Part shown: in pieces, positions 20,657 through 29,544 of the stretch | How positions within the stretch are numbered: the first letter of the stretch is position 1 | Layout: the number at the start of each line of letters is the position of its first letter | IMG/VR virus record: IMGVR_UViG_3300008113_000151 | Coordinates: 1-37,699 of that record | Reading direction: 5' to 3' (one strand) | DNA: 37,699 bases | DNA from: a virus | Notes under the pieces: model-generated | The model's database searches: none | What the model was told of the DNA's origin: nothing | Seen by the model: only the letters and a program-made list of their open reading frames with translations | Program-made: the position numbers and the translations under genes

Positions 20657-21892
20657 TTATTCCTCGTTATTGGGTATGGCGAGTAGTCCTGCTGGAGCAA
20701 CAGCACCCGCGCTGAACATCTGATTTGGAAACTGCATAAACTTGCGAATTCTGTCCTCTACACTGCCGGGTTCGTAGAATTGCAGGTTTTCAATCCCGCC
20801 ACGGCGCAAAATATCAATTGTGCTACCTGACGCATCCCCTGGCACGATTGCACCAGAAAACTCATTTAGACCCACCGCCCTTTGTGGTTTAACCTCAAAG
20901 TATTCTGTCGGCAGGTTTGGGTCAGATAATCTACCTAAAAGCCCTCGCGCTTGTTCAAATGACGCTTCATCAAGGTTTGGATACAAACGGCGTAAAACCT
21001 CTGGATTGCGCTTCTCTGCGGCCTCTAGCAGTGCGTCACCTGCATCGTACCGACCAGCACCGGATAACAGTCCTGTGACGTTTGAATACTCATCAGAAAG
21101 GCTTTTTGCTATTGGCTCAAACTCAGATGACGGAAGTACGTTACCCCGAGACGCTTGAACCTGATCGAAGGTTCTAAATTTAGGTTGAGCCACGGCACGA
21201 AGGTTTCCAATGCCGTATGAAAAGCCCTCTGTGTTTGCTCCGCCTTTCATTTCCTTAACAATGTTGTCAAGCGTTGCAGGAGCATAACGGCGATTGCCTG
21301 ATTGCGTGTAGCCTTTAAAGATTCGTTCAGATGTATCAATACCCATTGACGGCAGTTCAGATACAAACTTGTTGATGTAGTCGTCAAAGTACGGAGAATC
21401 AGATGCCAAGTTGCTGATTAAAGAACTGTATTCCCAATTGTTCATATTGCCCTTTTCAGGCAAACGTCCAGTATCAGCAAGAAACTTTCTCTGTACGGCA
21501 TCTGAATAGCGCAATTCTCCACGGTCAGCAAAATCCTGTGAAAGTTTCTTTGCGCTGTATGTGTCAATGCCAAAAACATCAGCAAGTTTATCAATGCCTT
21601 TTTTTGACACCTCAACCTCAATCCGAGGACGACGTGCCGTATAAGCATCAGACCTGTAAACGGGGTTTTTGGTTGATGGCTTGGCAAACTCTTTAGGCGC
21701 AATCAGGGAGATATCACCGAAGTTTGTAAGTGGCGCGTCAGCCTTGCTTACGGCCAGTGACGGAACAGGAAGCCCACCAAGTTTGTCAGCAGCAGCAAGT
21801 TTGTCAGCACGGACATTGTGCTGAACAATTAGGGGTGCTTCCTTAACCCCTAACGCCTTCATCAGTTTAATCATACTTGCGGGGGTGGGCAT
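20657..21892 (-). CDS. Polyvalent-protein-like ejection protein
   Basis: 411 residues. The N-terminal part, LIVQHNVRADKLAAADKLGG, then LPVPSLAVSK, LTNFGDISLI and YRSDAYTARRPRIEV, matches a conserved domain found in large polyvalent proteins of phages and conjugative elements (known association; function unclear). The C-terminal half is helical with GLLGRLSDPNLPTEYFEVKP. It abuts the ADP-ribosyltransferase gene directly, without a gap, so the two may represent a split form of a larger effector protein carried in the virion. Confidence 0.6.
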   Translation of the reverse strand: MPTPASMIKLMKALGVKEAPLIVQHNVRADKLAAADKLGGLPVPSLAVSKADAPLTNFGDISLIAPKEFAKPSTKNPVYRSDAYTARRPRIEVEVSKKGIDKLADVFGIDTYSAKKLSQDFADRGELRYSDAVQRKFLADTGRLPEKGNMNNWEYSSLISNLASDSPYFDDYINKFVSELPSMGIDTSERIFKGYTQSGNRRYAPATLDNIVKEMKGGANTEGFSYGIGNLRAVAQPKFRTFDQVQASRGNVLPSSEFEPIAKSLSDEYSNVTGLLSGAGRYDAGDALLEAAEKRNPEVLRRLYPNLDEASFEQARGLLGRLSDPNLPTEYFEVKPQRAVGLNEFSGAIVPGDASGSTIDILRRGGIENLQFYEPGSVEDRIRKFMQFPNQMFSAGAVAPAGLLAIPNNEE

Positions 21893-21893
21893 A

Positions 21894-23501
21894 TTAGTCT
21901 CCTGTCAAAAGTCCACCGAGGTACGGTGAACCCGCACTCAAGCCTGCGCCTACACGCTGCATGGCTTGGGGTCGTTGTGCTGCTATAAACCGCTGAAACG
22001 CGTTCATAGCGGGATCAGTGTACGCCAATGATGCCAAGCCGGTCAGACTTGCTGCAACAGGACTGACAGCCCCAGCAGCACCCGTCATAAGCCCCATCGC
22101 CGCCAAACGTCCAGCCGTACCAGAGTCCGGTGTCTTGCTGCCCAAACGCTCTACACCCTGTTGAGCAAACGCACCTAGTTCAGTTTCTCCACGACGAGAT
22201 GCACCTTTGCGGATTGATGTATCAGCCCTTGCTGCCGATTGCGCCAACTGTGCAGGTGAAAATATACCTTCAACACTACCGCCAACAGGCACAGCCGTTT
22301 CAATTGCTACAAACTTGGAATAACCCTCATCAGTTTTGCGGAGGTCTTTAGCAAGTTTGCGGTTCTGGTTTTGCAACGACATACCCACCGACTCATCAAG
22401 TTTACGGAAAGGTTCATACAGCAAACCCTCGTTACCTTGAACACCTTTGTATGCCAAAGCATCATTTCTCAAGTCTTGTCGCAGTGCTTTGATACGTGCC
22501 CCGCTGATAGGGCCTCCAGACAACTCGCCCATGACCGCTTCAACGCGCTTATTGAAAAACGCTTTTTGCTCATCTGGCAATTTGCTGCTATACCGATTCA
22601 CAATCCCCACGAGTTGATTTTCAAGCGTCTTGTTGTAGCCCAATGTCATTGCAGGGTAGATTCGGTCATACTCAGCGCCAAGCCGGTCGCGAGTAAACGT
22701 TAGCGCATCCCGCACTGTACCCGTACGAGGCACTTTCTCACCGATTGGCGCAAGTGCTTTGTCAAGCGCAGCAAAGTCAAATGACTTGAGCGAACTCATT
22801 TTTGCAGGGTTAATCAGCGACTTGATACCCGGTGTGCCTGCACCCACTTCCTCAAGACTTTCAACCACGCCGCCCAAAGCCTGCCCAGGTGTCATGCGAA
22901 CACCTTGCTCCATTAGCTTACGTGCTGTGGGGTCTAACTCAGGGCGCATTGTTCGACCAAGCGCACCACCGCCAACAGACAACCCCGCCCCCATCAGTGT
23001 ATTGGGGATAATGTTTTCGGTTATTGCCTCTGGTGTTTCAGCCTTGCCCACTGTCTCAGCCGCACCCATTGCACCGCCTGTAAGTCCTGTGCGTAGCAGA
23101 CTAGGCACCTTGCTTGCCCCTTTAAGCATCATGCCGCCGGGCACAACCAAGCTGCCGCCAATCTCTGCCGCTGTACTAGTCACAGGGTAATCCTGCCCAA
23201 AAGAGGCTTGTTGGCTACGCAAACGGTCACGCATGGCTTCGTACTGTTGCCCTGACATTGCACCTGTACGCGCTGCTGCTTCCAACTCATCACCAAAACC
23301 CATCGTCAAACCTTGACCCACTGAGCGCAAACCCTCTGCCATAGGCGAATAGGGCACACGTTCACGCGCACCTGTCATGGGGGCTACTGCTGCGCCTTGC
23401 ACTTGCGATAATGCTGCCTGATACGCATCGTTATCACTCATCGGGGTTTGAGACTTGACGCGGTACTTTTGACCTTCAATGGTTACAATGTACTCGTTCA
23501 T
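21894..23501 (-). CDS. Internal virion / DNA ejection protein (535 aa)
   Basis: The N-terminus MNEYIVTIEGQKYRVKSQTP is a small beta motif common to podophage internal proteins. It is followed by Gly/Ala-rich helices that could insert in a membrane (SLVVPGGMMLKG, GLTGGAMGAAETV, IPNTLMGAGLSVGGGALG) and a long helical region (FTRDRLGAEYDRIYPAMTLG). This composition fits proteins ejected ahead of DNA to form a channel in the host envelope. No lytic transglycosylase motif is visible. It overlaps the preceding gene by ATGA. Confidence 0.6.
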   Translation of the reverse strand: MNEYIVTIEGQKYRVKSQTPMSDNDAYQAALSQVQGAAVAPMTGARERVPYSPMAEGLRSVGQGLTMGFGDELEAAARTGAMSGQQYEAMRDRLRSQQASFGQDYPVTSTAAEIGGSLVVPGGMMLKGASKVPSLLRTGLTGGAMGAAETVGKAETPEAITENIIPNTLMGAGLSVGGGALGRTMRPELDPTARKLMEQGVRMTPGQALGGVVESLEEVGAGTPGIKSLINPAKMSSLKSFDFAALDKALAPIGEKVPRTGTVRDALTFTRDRLGAEYDRIYPAMTLGYNKTLENQLVGIVNRYSSKLPDEQKAFFNKRVEAVMGELSGGPISGARIKALRQDLRNDALAYKGVQGNEGLLYEPFRKLDESVGMSLQNQNRKLAKDLRKTDEGYSKFVAIETAVPVGGSVEGIFSPAQLAQSAARADTSIRKGASRRGETELGAFAQQGVERLGSKTPDSGTAGRLAAMGLMTGAAGAVSPVAASLTGLASLAYTDPAMNAFQRFIAAQRPQAMQRVGAGLSAGSPYLGGLLTGD

Positions 23502-24571
23502 TTAACACGCTCCACTGTTACGCCAGCAGGTAAACCGATGTCTGTTGGGGTTGCCTTACCAGACTTAATACGTGCAGCGCCAAGTAGGTTATTCAAACGT
23601 TTTTGTTTATCCGTAATTGTCTGTGCGCTATCCCCTATTTGCGGGAAGTATGAACGGCGATAACCCTCTAACTGCTCTCGGGTATATGCCGCGCCAGTGC
23701 CTAAAGTCAATGCTGAATCTAACACTTCTAACTGTGCTGCTTCAATAACCTGACGCTGTGCAGGAATTGCCATGTTCTTTAAAGTCTCTGAACCCGTCAA
23801 TCTCTGCACCAATTCCCCTGGTGCGTTTGGCTTAATTGCTGACGGGTCAATGCCAGAAGCAGTAGCTAACGATTGCAAACCGCCCTGCAAACGCTGAACC
23901 AAGAAGCCAGCCGTGCGCTCAGACTCAGATGGCATATTAATAATGGTTGATGGTGGCCGCTCAAGGTTACGACGACGAGCTTCTGCATCCACCGCCTGTA
24001 ACTGTTGCGGTGACATTGAACCCACATCACTGGTGCCGAACATGGTTAGTGCCAAATTTCCTACCGCACCTGTTAAACGGCGTTTTTCTGGATCGGCTGC
24101 ACCTTCAGCTATGACCTTTTCGCCTTCATACAAACGCTCACCAGGTTTAAGAACCTGACGGCTTGCCTTAATTTGATCGGCAAAAACCTTTGCTAGTTCT
24201 AAATCGCCAGATTGCAGCGAAGCTGCATAAGCCTCGTTCAACCTTGACGGGTCAGTGTTAGAAAGTAATTTTTGACGCTGTGCCAAAATATCCTTTTGAC
24301 GTTTTGCCTCCGCAATCTTTTGCCCCGTTAGCACATTGCCAACCTGACCCTCAATGCTAGATTTGAAAGCGCCTTGTCCCGCTTGTAAGCCTTGCAAAAG
24401 TGCTGGAGCTAATGGGGCACGCCCTGTGCCTGGTTGCCCACCCGCAGATGCAGCCATGATTGAAAGCCCTGCATTTAACAGCGCGTTGTTTTGAGCCGCA
24501 GCGATTTGCTTGGGATCAATCAACCCCTCAAGCCCTTGAGCATCACCGAAAATGTTTAAAAGTCCGTTCAT
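23498..24571 (-). CDS. Internal virion protein (357 aa)
   Basis: Helical, Gln/Ala-rich protein. The C-terminal block TGAAYTREQLEGYRRSYFPQ, then TDKQKRLNNLLGAARIKSGKA, recurs in structural proteins of podophages located in the ejection cluster. A coiled coil is likely at about residues 90-150. It probably sits in the head with its neighbours and leaves with the DNA (inference from position). ATGA overlaps at both ends. Confidence 0.6.
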   Translation of the reverse strand: MNGLLNIFGDAQGLEGLIDPKQIAAAQNNALLNAGLSIMAASAGGQPGTGRAPLAPALLQGLQAGQGAFKSSIEGQVGNVLTGQKIAEAKRQKDILAQRQKLLSNTDPSRLNEAYAASLQSGDLELAKVFADQIKASRQVLKPGERLYEGEKVIAEGAADPEKRRLTGAVGNLALTMFGTSDVGSMSPQQLQAVDAEARRRNLERPPSTIINMPSESERTAGFLVQRLQGGLQSLATASGIDPSAIKPNAPGELVQRLTGSETLKNMAIPAQRQVIEAAQLEVLDSALTLGTGAAYTREQLEGYRRSYFPQIGDSAQTITDKQKRLNNLLGAARIKSGKATPTDIGLPAGVTVERVK

Positions 24572-24870
24572 GCTAGTAGCCCTCGTTGTTTGAGATAGTC
24601 TGCGTACAGCGTTCTAAAGTCACCCATTGGTTGCATAGGCTGAAGCAAACCAGAAGGCTGTGGCATCTCTTGCTGCGGTCTCTGTTGTGTCTTATTGAAA
24701 ATGTTTGCAGCCAAACCTAGAAGTTGTGCGTTTGGCTGACCAAACTGTGTATTTAGCATTGGCGCTTCACCTGTAGGCATACGCAAGCCCGGTTCGCTAC
24801 CTTGCATTGGAGGTCTAATGCCGGGGGTAGTGCCAAACGACGGAAAGCCGTAATCTCCGAGAAATCTCAT
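24568..24870 (-). CDS. Small structural protein of the ejection cluster
   Basis: 100 residues from ATG 24870, with AAGGGG upstream; a GTG at 24876 is the alternative start. The Pro/Gln/Met-rich, low-complexity product begins MRFLGDYGFPSFGTTPGI and ends with a short helix, FRTLYADYLKQRGLLA. No family is recognised. Its place between two ejection-type genes suggests a linker or chaperone-like virion component. Confidence 0.5.
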   Translation of the reverse strand: MRFLGDYGFPSFGTTPGIRPPMQGSEPGLRMPTGEAPMLNTQFGQPNAQLLGLAANIFNKTQQRPQQEMPQPSGLLQPMQPMGDFRTLYADYLKQRGLLA

Positions 24871-24879
24871 CTTCACCCC

Positions 24880-25824
24880 TTAACTAAACAAGCCAAGTGC
24901 GCCACCAATCAACGCACCTGTGCCTGCGGTTATCGGCCCACCTGCTGCGCCAATAGATGCACCCGCAGCCGCACCAGACAAAGCACCACCACCAACAGAG
25001 CCAACCAAGTTACGTCTTTGTGTCGGAGATGATGTGCTTGAACCATACGGTAGCTGACTGCCACTGAACGCGGATTGCAAGATGCCCAAACGCTCAAGAG
25101 GTAAGTTACGAGCAGCATCAAGCCTTTGCTGTTCAAGGTCGCGCTGAAGGTCGCCGCTTGAAATTTGAGCTTGCGCGTTACCAAGAAAACTACGGTTCAT
25201 CAACTCGTAATTCTGCATCTGTGCAAGTCGGTCAGCCTGTGCCGCACCTAACGCTGATTCATAACCTTGCGCTCTCAGTCCTGCACTTGTACGTGCTTGT
25301 TGATCCATGAAGTTACGGTTGTTCTCTGCCTCTGCCACCGCCTGCCGTGAGCCGCCAAATGCCCCACGAGAAAGCGCCTGTGCGTTGATACCCTGTTGCT
25401 GCATCAAACGTGCGCGGTCGTTATCCGCAAGGCTCTGGTCGATTACCTGCTGTGTGTATGGGTTCTGATAGTCTGCGATTCGATTACCAAGGAAGGCATT
25501 TGATGCCATGCCAGCAACGCCTTGCTCTGCTGCTTGCATAGATTGTGGGTTAAATCCTTTGTTAAGCCACGAGGTAGCATTAACGCCTTGGTTTTCTAGG
25601 TCGGACAACCCAGCAAACTGTCGTACTTGCAGTGGCGAGTCAAAAGCAAGCCCTCTGGCGGTATTGAAAATATCCTGTTGATAATTCTGTACGTAAGCAG
25701 GAATGTTGGCCCTTTGCTCAACAACTTGAGTGCCGCCACCTTTGCCACCGTAAAATGTCAGAGATTCAATCAACCTTGGAATAAAATTAAAAATCGTAAA
25801 CATTCCACTATCCCCGTTTAGCAT
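24880..25824 (-). CDS. DNA-transfer-type internal protein (314 aa)
   Basis: Starts at ATG 25824, or possibly ATG 25803 (MFTIFNFIPRLIES). A Gly-rich head (YGGKGGGTQ) is followed by a long helical, Gln/Asn/Ala-rich body (TARGLAFDSPLQVRQFAGLS, QQGINAQALSRGAFGGSRQA, ARTSAGLRAQGYESALGAAQ). A Gly/Ala-rich hydrophobic C-terminus (GGALSGAAAGASIGAAGGPI) could cross a membrane. This matches the layout of DNA-transfer proteins ejected by P22-like and related podophages. Confidence 0.65.
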   Translation of the reverse strand: MLNGDSGMFTIFNFIPRLIESLTFYGGKGGGTQVVEQRANIPAYVQNYQQDIFNTARGLAFDSPLQVRQFAGLSDLENQGVNATSWLNKGFNPQSMQAAEQGVAGMASNAFLGNRIADYQNPYTQQVIDQSLADNDRARLMQQQGINAQALSRGAFGGSRQAVAEAENNRNFMDQQARTSAGLRAQGYESALGAAQADRLAQMQNYELMNRSFLGNAQAQISSGDLQRDLEQQRLDAARNLPLERLGILQSAFSGSQLPYGSSTSSPTQRRNLVGSVGGGALSGAAAGASIGAAGGPITAGTGALIGGALGLFS

Positions 25825-26225
25825 AGTCTTTTCTCCACCATTCTGTATATCTCTTCAAACCCGTATTTCATGCGCCATAGCCTTGCTACAGACTTTCTAG
25901 CGCAACCACGAACGCACGTTGCACCTTGGCTAACTGCCCAGTCAAACATGGCTTGTGTATGCTCTTTTGTGGTCTTGCCGCCAATGGCATTTATGTAAAA
26001 AATCCTGTCGTTTGGCATATCGTCAAAGTGGTACACCACAGCACCGACAATTATGTTTTCCTCAAGAAAAACCATCAACGTGTTCTGCCCACTAACGCAC
26101 CACAATTTCAGGTGCGAAATATCGCACTCACCTTTTGCATGAGCCATTGCCGAACGTATAAACGAATCAACTTTTGCCCACGATTGCGCTACGTACTCTT
26201 TGGGGATTATGTCAATTGCGTTCAC
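25818..26225 (-). CDS. GNAT-fold protein of the ejection cluster
   Basis: 135 residues, GTG start (26223-26225) coupled as GTGA. The order LMVFLEENIIVGAVVYHFDD (central strands), IFYINAIGGKTTKEHTQAMF (strand plus helix), then CVRGCARKSVARLWRMKYGF follows the acetyltransferase fold. The Gly-x-Gly acetyl-CoA loop is poorly kept. T7 gp13, an internal-core assembly protein, has the same fold and similar position (established for T7). I favour a virion-assembly role over catalysis. Confidence 0.6.
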   Translation of the reverse strand: MNAIDIIPKEYVAQSWAKVDSFIRSAMAHAKGECDISHLKLWCVSGQNTLMVFLEENIIVGAVVYHFDDMPNDRIFYINAIGGKTTKEHTQAMFDWAVSQGATCVRGCARKSVARLWRMKYGFEEIYRMVEKRLC

Positions 26226-26419
26226 ACAACCACCGTACTCAAAGCACCCGCATTGCTCACAACAACCTTGTATCGAGTACCGTTTGGCGCCGTCAGAATT
26301 AACGCATTGCCGCCTACGTCAATGTCCTGATTGCGCTTGAAATTCATCTTGTCCGCAGATTCAATCGCACGGAAGTTTTGGCGCATCTGCTCGTCTGCTG
26401 GCGGGGTTAGCTTAATCAT
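26222..26419 (-). CDS. Small hypothetical virion protein (65 aa)
   Basis: MIKLTPPADEQMRQNFRAIE followed by a beta-rich half (IDVGGNALILTAPNGTRYKV). Such short proteins often follow the stabilisation protein in podophage genomes, but I do not recognise a named family. Coupled on both sides (ATGA before, GTGA after). Confidence 0.55.
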   Translation of the reverse strand: MIKLTPPADEQMRQNFRAIESADKMNFKRNQDIDVGGNALILTAPNGTRYKVVVSNAGALSTVVV

Positions 26420-27999
26420 CTCATGCCCCCAATCTCAACATCCATGCGAACATTGCCAATTCTGAAATCCTGACCGAACAGCGCGTTTCGGGAAATTACT
26501 AATGTGGTGCCCATGTCATCAACCAAGAGCCTGCTTAACTTGTCAGCCTTGGCTAGATTGCTCTCAGGCACCGCCTGAATACGTATGCTCAGTTGCCTAC
26601 CCGTAACGCGTATTGAAGTAGGGTTAGTGCTGTCATAATTGACGTATTGAAAGTCCTCAGCATTGGGGTATAACTTTGGTGTGAAACCAAAGAAAATAGT
26701 CCCCTGCTGCTTTTCGTCTGGGTACAGGTATTTAGCCATGTAGACGTTTGAACCGCCGTTGATTTCAACGGGGCCAGTCTGTGCGTAAGGTTGGCGGTTT
26801 TCATAAGAAAAGCCAATCTCATGTTCGTACAAAAAACCGTCAAAGCCAACCCTCAACGGCAACGGAAAGACGTTTGAATCCACACCTATTGATCTATCCA
26901 TGCCACCAATGCTCCAGTGGTTTTCACGGTAGTTATAGGTTACGTATGAATCTATTTCCATGCCTGCGGGGTAATACCAAGTAACCTCTCCAAAATCGTT
27001 ATTGTGTACCGCCCAAACTTTTTGAAGCTGTGACCTGTTGATTCTGGAGAATACATAGTCACCCACCTCTGAAGGCAGGTTTTTAACGAATCCATCGTAT
27101 GCAAAAAACCCGTTATCGTTCATCCAAAACGCTAACTTGTCAGCAACCACAGCAGCGTTTCGAGATACGCACCCACAGCCATCGCCAACACGCTCAAACC
27201 CATAAACCAATGGCGGGCCGATATACTGGGCTGCAAATGCGTCTGTAGATGTCAGGAATAGCATCTGCCCCCGAACCTTTACCGCCTGCATGATTTCACC
27301 AGGAGTGGCTAATTCAAAGTCACCTGCCTGAGTCGTGGCTGTCACTTGCCAATTGAAAAGGTTTTCCTGATCGCTCCAAGCGATCCTTCGACGGTTTCCA
27401 CCCGCCTGCAACAGAAAAACAAACCGCTCGTCAGAAACGATCACACCTTTGTTATTGACGGGGACTGTTCCTGCTGTGGCAACCACTGGTACGGCGGTGG
27501 CTGTCATTAAATCCCAATAAAACAAACGTCCATCTTCAGACTGCACCGCAACTAAAAACTCACCGAAGTTGTCGAGCGCCCACGTCGTTGCGAACTGTGT
27601 AATGTTGGTGGACGTTCTCGCAGTGCCATAGGTGTTCACACCGTACACGCCACCGCCATAACCTGAGTTCACGTTATTGCTGATGAAGCCTGTGGCAAGC
27701 CCTGCCGGGCTGATGTCTTTAGCGCCCACAATACTGGAGCCAACTGCAAATAGTTTGGTGTGTGTGCCCACCGCCACATAACGGTCAGCGCCGTTATTGC
27801 GCCACGCATGAATACCTCTAGAAACCCCCGTGAATGACACAGGTTCGTTAGTAGCGGTTCTGTACTGCCTCCACCCACCAACAGGGCGCAATGTGCCCTC
27901 AAACCAGCGCATTAAGTCGGCATCGTAATACCTACCCTGAGATTGGTATTCAGTGCCTTGGCGGTAGACGCCTGCGGGAATTTTTAGAGAGACGAGCAT
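26416..27999 (-). CDS. Tail / packaged-DNA stabilisation protein (gp10-like)
   Basis: 527 residues, all-beta. The N-terminus SLKIPAGVYRQGTEYQSQGR, with WFEGTLRPVGGWRQY, is conserved in a class of podophage tail proteins. The following repeated strand motifs (HAWRNNGADRYVAVGTHTKL, FAVGSS, GRLFYWDL, FVFLLQAGGNRRRIAWSDQE) suggest a beta-propeller. P22 gp10, which plugs the head after packaging, has comparable size and fold (established for P22). Assignment here is by pattern and by its place after lysis genes and before the ejection cluster. Confidence 0.65.
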   Translation of the reverse strand: MLVSLKIPAGVYRQGTEYQSQGRYYDADLMRWFEGTLRPVGGWRQYRTATNEPVSFTGVSRGIHAWRNNGADRYVAVGTHTKLFAVGSSIVGAKDISPAGLATGFISNNVNSGYGGGVYGVNTYGTARTSTNITQFATTWALDNFGEFLVAVQSEDGRLFYWDLMTATAVPVVATAGTVPVNNKGVIVSDERFVFLLQAGGNRRRIAWSDQENLFNWQVTATTQAGDFELATPGEIMQAVKVRGQMLFLTSTDAFAAQYIGPPLVYGFERVGDGCGCVSRNAAVVADKLAFWMNDNGFFAYDGFVKNLPSEVGDYVFSRINRSQLQKVWAVHNNDFGEVTWYYPAGMEIDSYVTYNYRENHWSIGGMDRSIGVDSNVFPLPLRVGFDGFLYEHEIGFSYENRQPYAQTGPVEINGGSNVYMAKYLYPDEKQQGTIFFGFTPKLYPNAEDFQYVNYDSTNPTSIRVTGRQLSIRIQAVPESNLAKADKLSRLLVDDMGTTLVISRNALFGQDFRIGNVRMDVEIGGMR

Positions 28000-28001
28000 T
28001 T

Positions 28002-28205
28002 TTAGCCCTTAGTTGTTTCTGCATTTTCGGCTTTTTTGTCGGCTGTGACAATACCGATTATGCCCACCAAGCCAATCCCTGCGCTGATAATAGCGTCAGC
28101 TAAAACAGGCTGTATTGTCACGCCGCACGAGGTCAGTATCATCACTATGCCACGCCATGTGGACGGCTCAGAAAGCCTATCTAATGCCCACTGTTTAGTT
28201 ACCAT
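28002..28205 (-). CDS. Holin
   Basis: 67 residues with two membrane segments, about 19-33 (GIVMILTSCGVTIQPV) and 37-53 (AIISAGIGLVGIIGIV), and a charged C-terminus (DKKAENAETTKG). The N-terminal stretch SEPSTWRGIVMILTSCGV is a common motif of small class II-like holins next to lysozymes. It overlaps the end of the lysozyme gene. It would open the inner membrane and let the lysozyme reach the wall. Confidence 0.75.
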   Translation of the reverse strand: MVTKQWALDRLSEPSTWRGIVMILTSCGVTIQPVLADAIISAGIGLVGIIGIVTADKKAENAETTKG

Positions 28206-28657
28206 GTTTCTGGGTACTTTCCATTCAAAAAGATTGCCTGCTCTGCCAACCGCCTACGCCGCACACCCTCGCTAGGCTTCCCATTGACTTGATCCCATTT
28301 AGGAAATTCAGCACCTGCGCCGAGAATGTCGCCTGCAACAATCTTCTTCCAAAGCGTTGCTGCTGGTCTTGGCCCAAGGTTGAAAACGAAAGACACACAA
28401 GCATCAAATTCGTGCTGTTTGAGTTTGGTAGCGCCGCACTGCCTACGCACAGCGTTCTCAGCAAACATCAAGTCACGCAACAGGCTTGCTCTGGCTTGGT
28501 CGTCTGTCCAAATGGTCGTAGCAGTCACGCCACCTGTTGATCCAAAGCCACAAGTCCACACCCCTGCTGAACACTTATACGCATGGTGCAGGTCGCCTTT
28601 ACGGTTGCAACCCTCAAACAGTTTAATGGCGCTTACGCCTTGCTCAGAGATGTTCAT
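28199..28657 (-). CDS. Lysozyme (GH24 endolysin)
   Basis: 152 residues. FEG (catalytic Glu15), then AYKCSAGVWTCGFGST in the place of the family's AYxDxxGxxTIGYGHT. The catalytic-cleft Asp is Cys, a variation seen in many phage lysozymes. FDACVSFVFNLGP and the basic WDQVNGKPSEGVRRRRLAEQ are also family hallmarks. There is no signal peptide or signal-anchor segment, so export depends on a holin. It cleaves peptidoglycan glycan strands. ATGA overlap with the collar-protein gene. Confidence 0.9.
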   Translation of the reverse strand: MNISEQGVSAIKLFEGCNRKGDLHHAYKCSAGVWTCGFGSTGGVTATTIWTDDQARASLLRDLMFAENAVRRQCGATKLKQHEFDACVSFVFNLGPRPAATLWKKIVAGDILGAGAEFPKWDQVNGKPSEGVRRRRLAEQAIFLNGKYPETW

Positions 28658-29544
28658 GCTTTGATAATGAATTGAATACCGATGTACGGAGGCAGGTTTG
28701 CGTTGGTTGCTGATGCACCCGCAGAGGCTACGGTTGTCCCGACGCTAATTCCTGTGGTGTTGGAGTTTGTAGTCGAAGGCACGGCAAGCTGATAAACAAA
28801 AGAAGCTGCGTCAGCACCGTCCACTTGTGGGGTTCCACTAGCCACCCGCAAATATCCGTGGGTGTGCCCGGGATCACTTACAGTTGATGTCGCAGTGTGT
28901 GTGTGCGCTGGTAGGGTTGCATCTTTGTTACCGCCCTTGGCGTTCAGCGCATAAGTAGTCCCCGCACCAATCGGCATACGGTCACGGTAATCTGGCAGGT
29001 TAAACGTTATTGACCCGTCACCTGCACCAAAGGTTGTACCAAGAATTGCGAACAGTGCTGCAAAAGTGGTTCTGCTAACTGCTGCGCCGTTACACAACAA
29101 GTAACCCATTGGGGCTGTGTTGGTCGCCCACATCATGAGCGACCCTGTTGGGACGGTACTGGTTTCAAGTTGAATGTCCAAGCCTGTGCTAAATACCTTT
29201 GAACTAATACCCTGCGGAACCTGAACCCCTGTCCCTGCTGCGGTTTTAACAGTCACGTTAAACGCGCCTGTGGTGTTGTTCACAATCACATAACCACGCT
29301 GAGGAGTGGCAGGGATAATTAAGTTCACGTTGGCTAACAAGTTGCCGTTCAACGTAATAATCTCTTTAGCGGCCTCGTCAGCACTTAAAGTAACGTCTGC
29401 GTTTGATAGAGGCTTGGTCACGCCACCAAACTGCACAGCGCGGTCTAGCGTTGCAAGCGACGCATTAAGTTGTGTACCCCATGTGTCCGTGTCTGCGTTT
29501 ACTGAAGGGACTTGCAACCCGAGGTTTGTAGAAATGGTGCCCAT
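28654..29544 (-). CDS. Tail fibre protein with phage tail collar domain
   Basis: 296 residues from ATG 29542-29544, overlapping the adaptor stop as TGATG; an upstream in-frame TTG is less likely. The N-terminus (MGTISTNLGLQVPSVNADTD) is a virion-binding motif. Residues about 135-195 (GSLMMWATNTAPMGYLLCNG, LFAILGTTFGAGDGSITFNL, PDYRDRMPIGAG) are the tail collar domain. A His-rich stretch, AHTHTATSTVSDPGHTHGY, follows, which in related fibres coordinates metal in the trimer. The end YIGIQFIIKA is typical. Confidence 0.85.
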   Translation of the reverse strand: MGTISTNLGLQVPSVNADTDTWGTQLNASLATLDRAVQFGGVTKPLSNADVTLSADEAAKEIITLNGNLLANVNLIIPATPQRGYVIVNNTTGAFNVTVKTAAGTGVQVPQGISSKVFSTGLDIQLETSTVPTGSLMMWATNTAPMGYLLCNGAAVSRTTFAALFAILGTTFGAGDGSITFNLPDYRDRMPIGAGTTYALNAKGGNKDATLPAHTHTATSTVSDPGHTHGYLRVASGTPQVDGADAASFVYQLAVPSTTNSNTTGISVGTTVASAGASATNANLPPYIGIQFIIKA

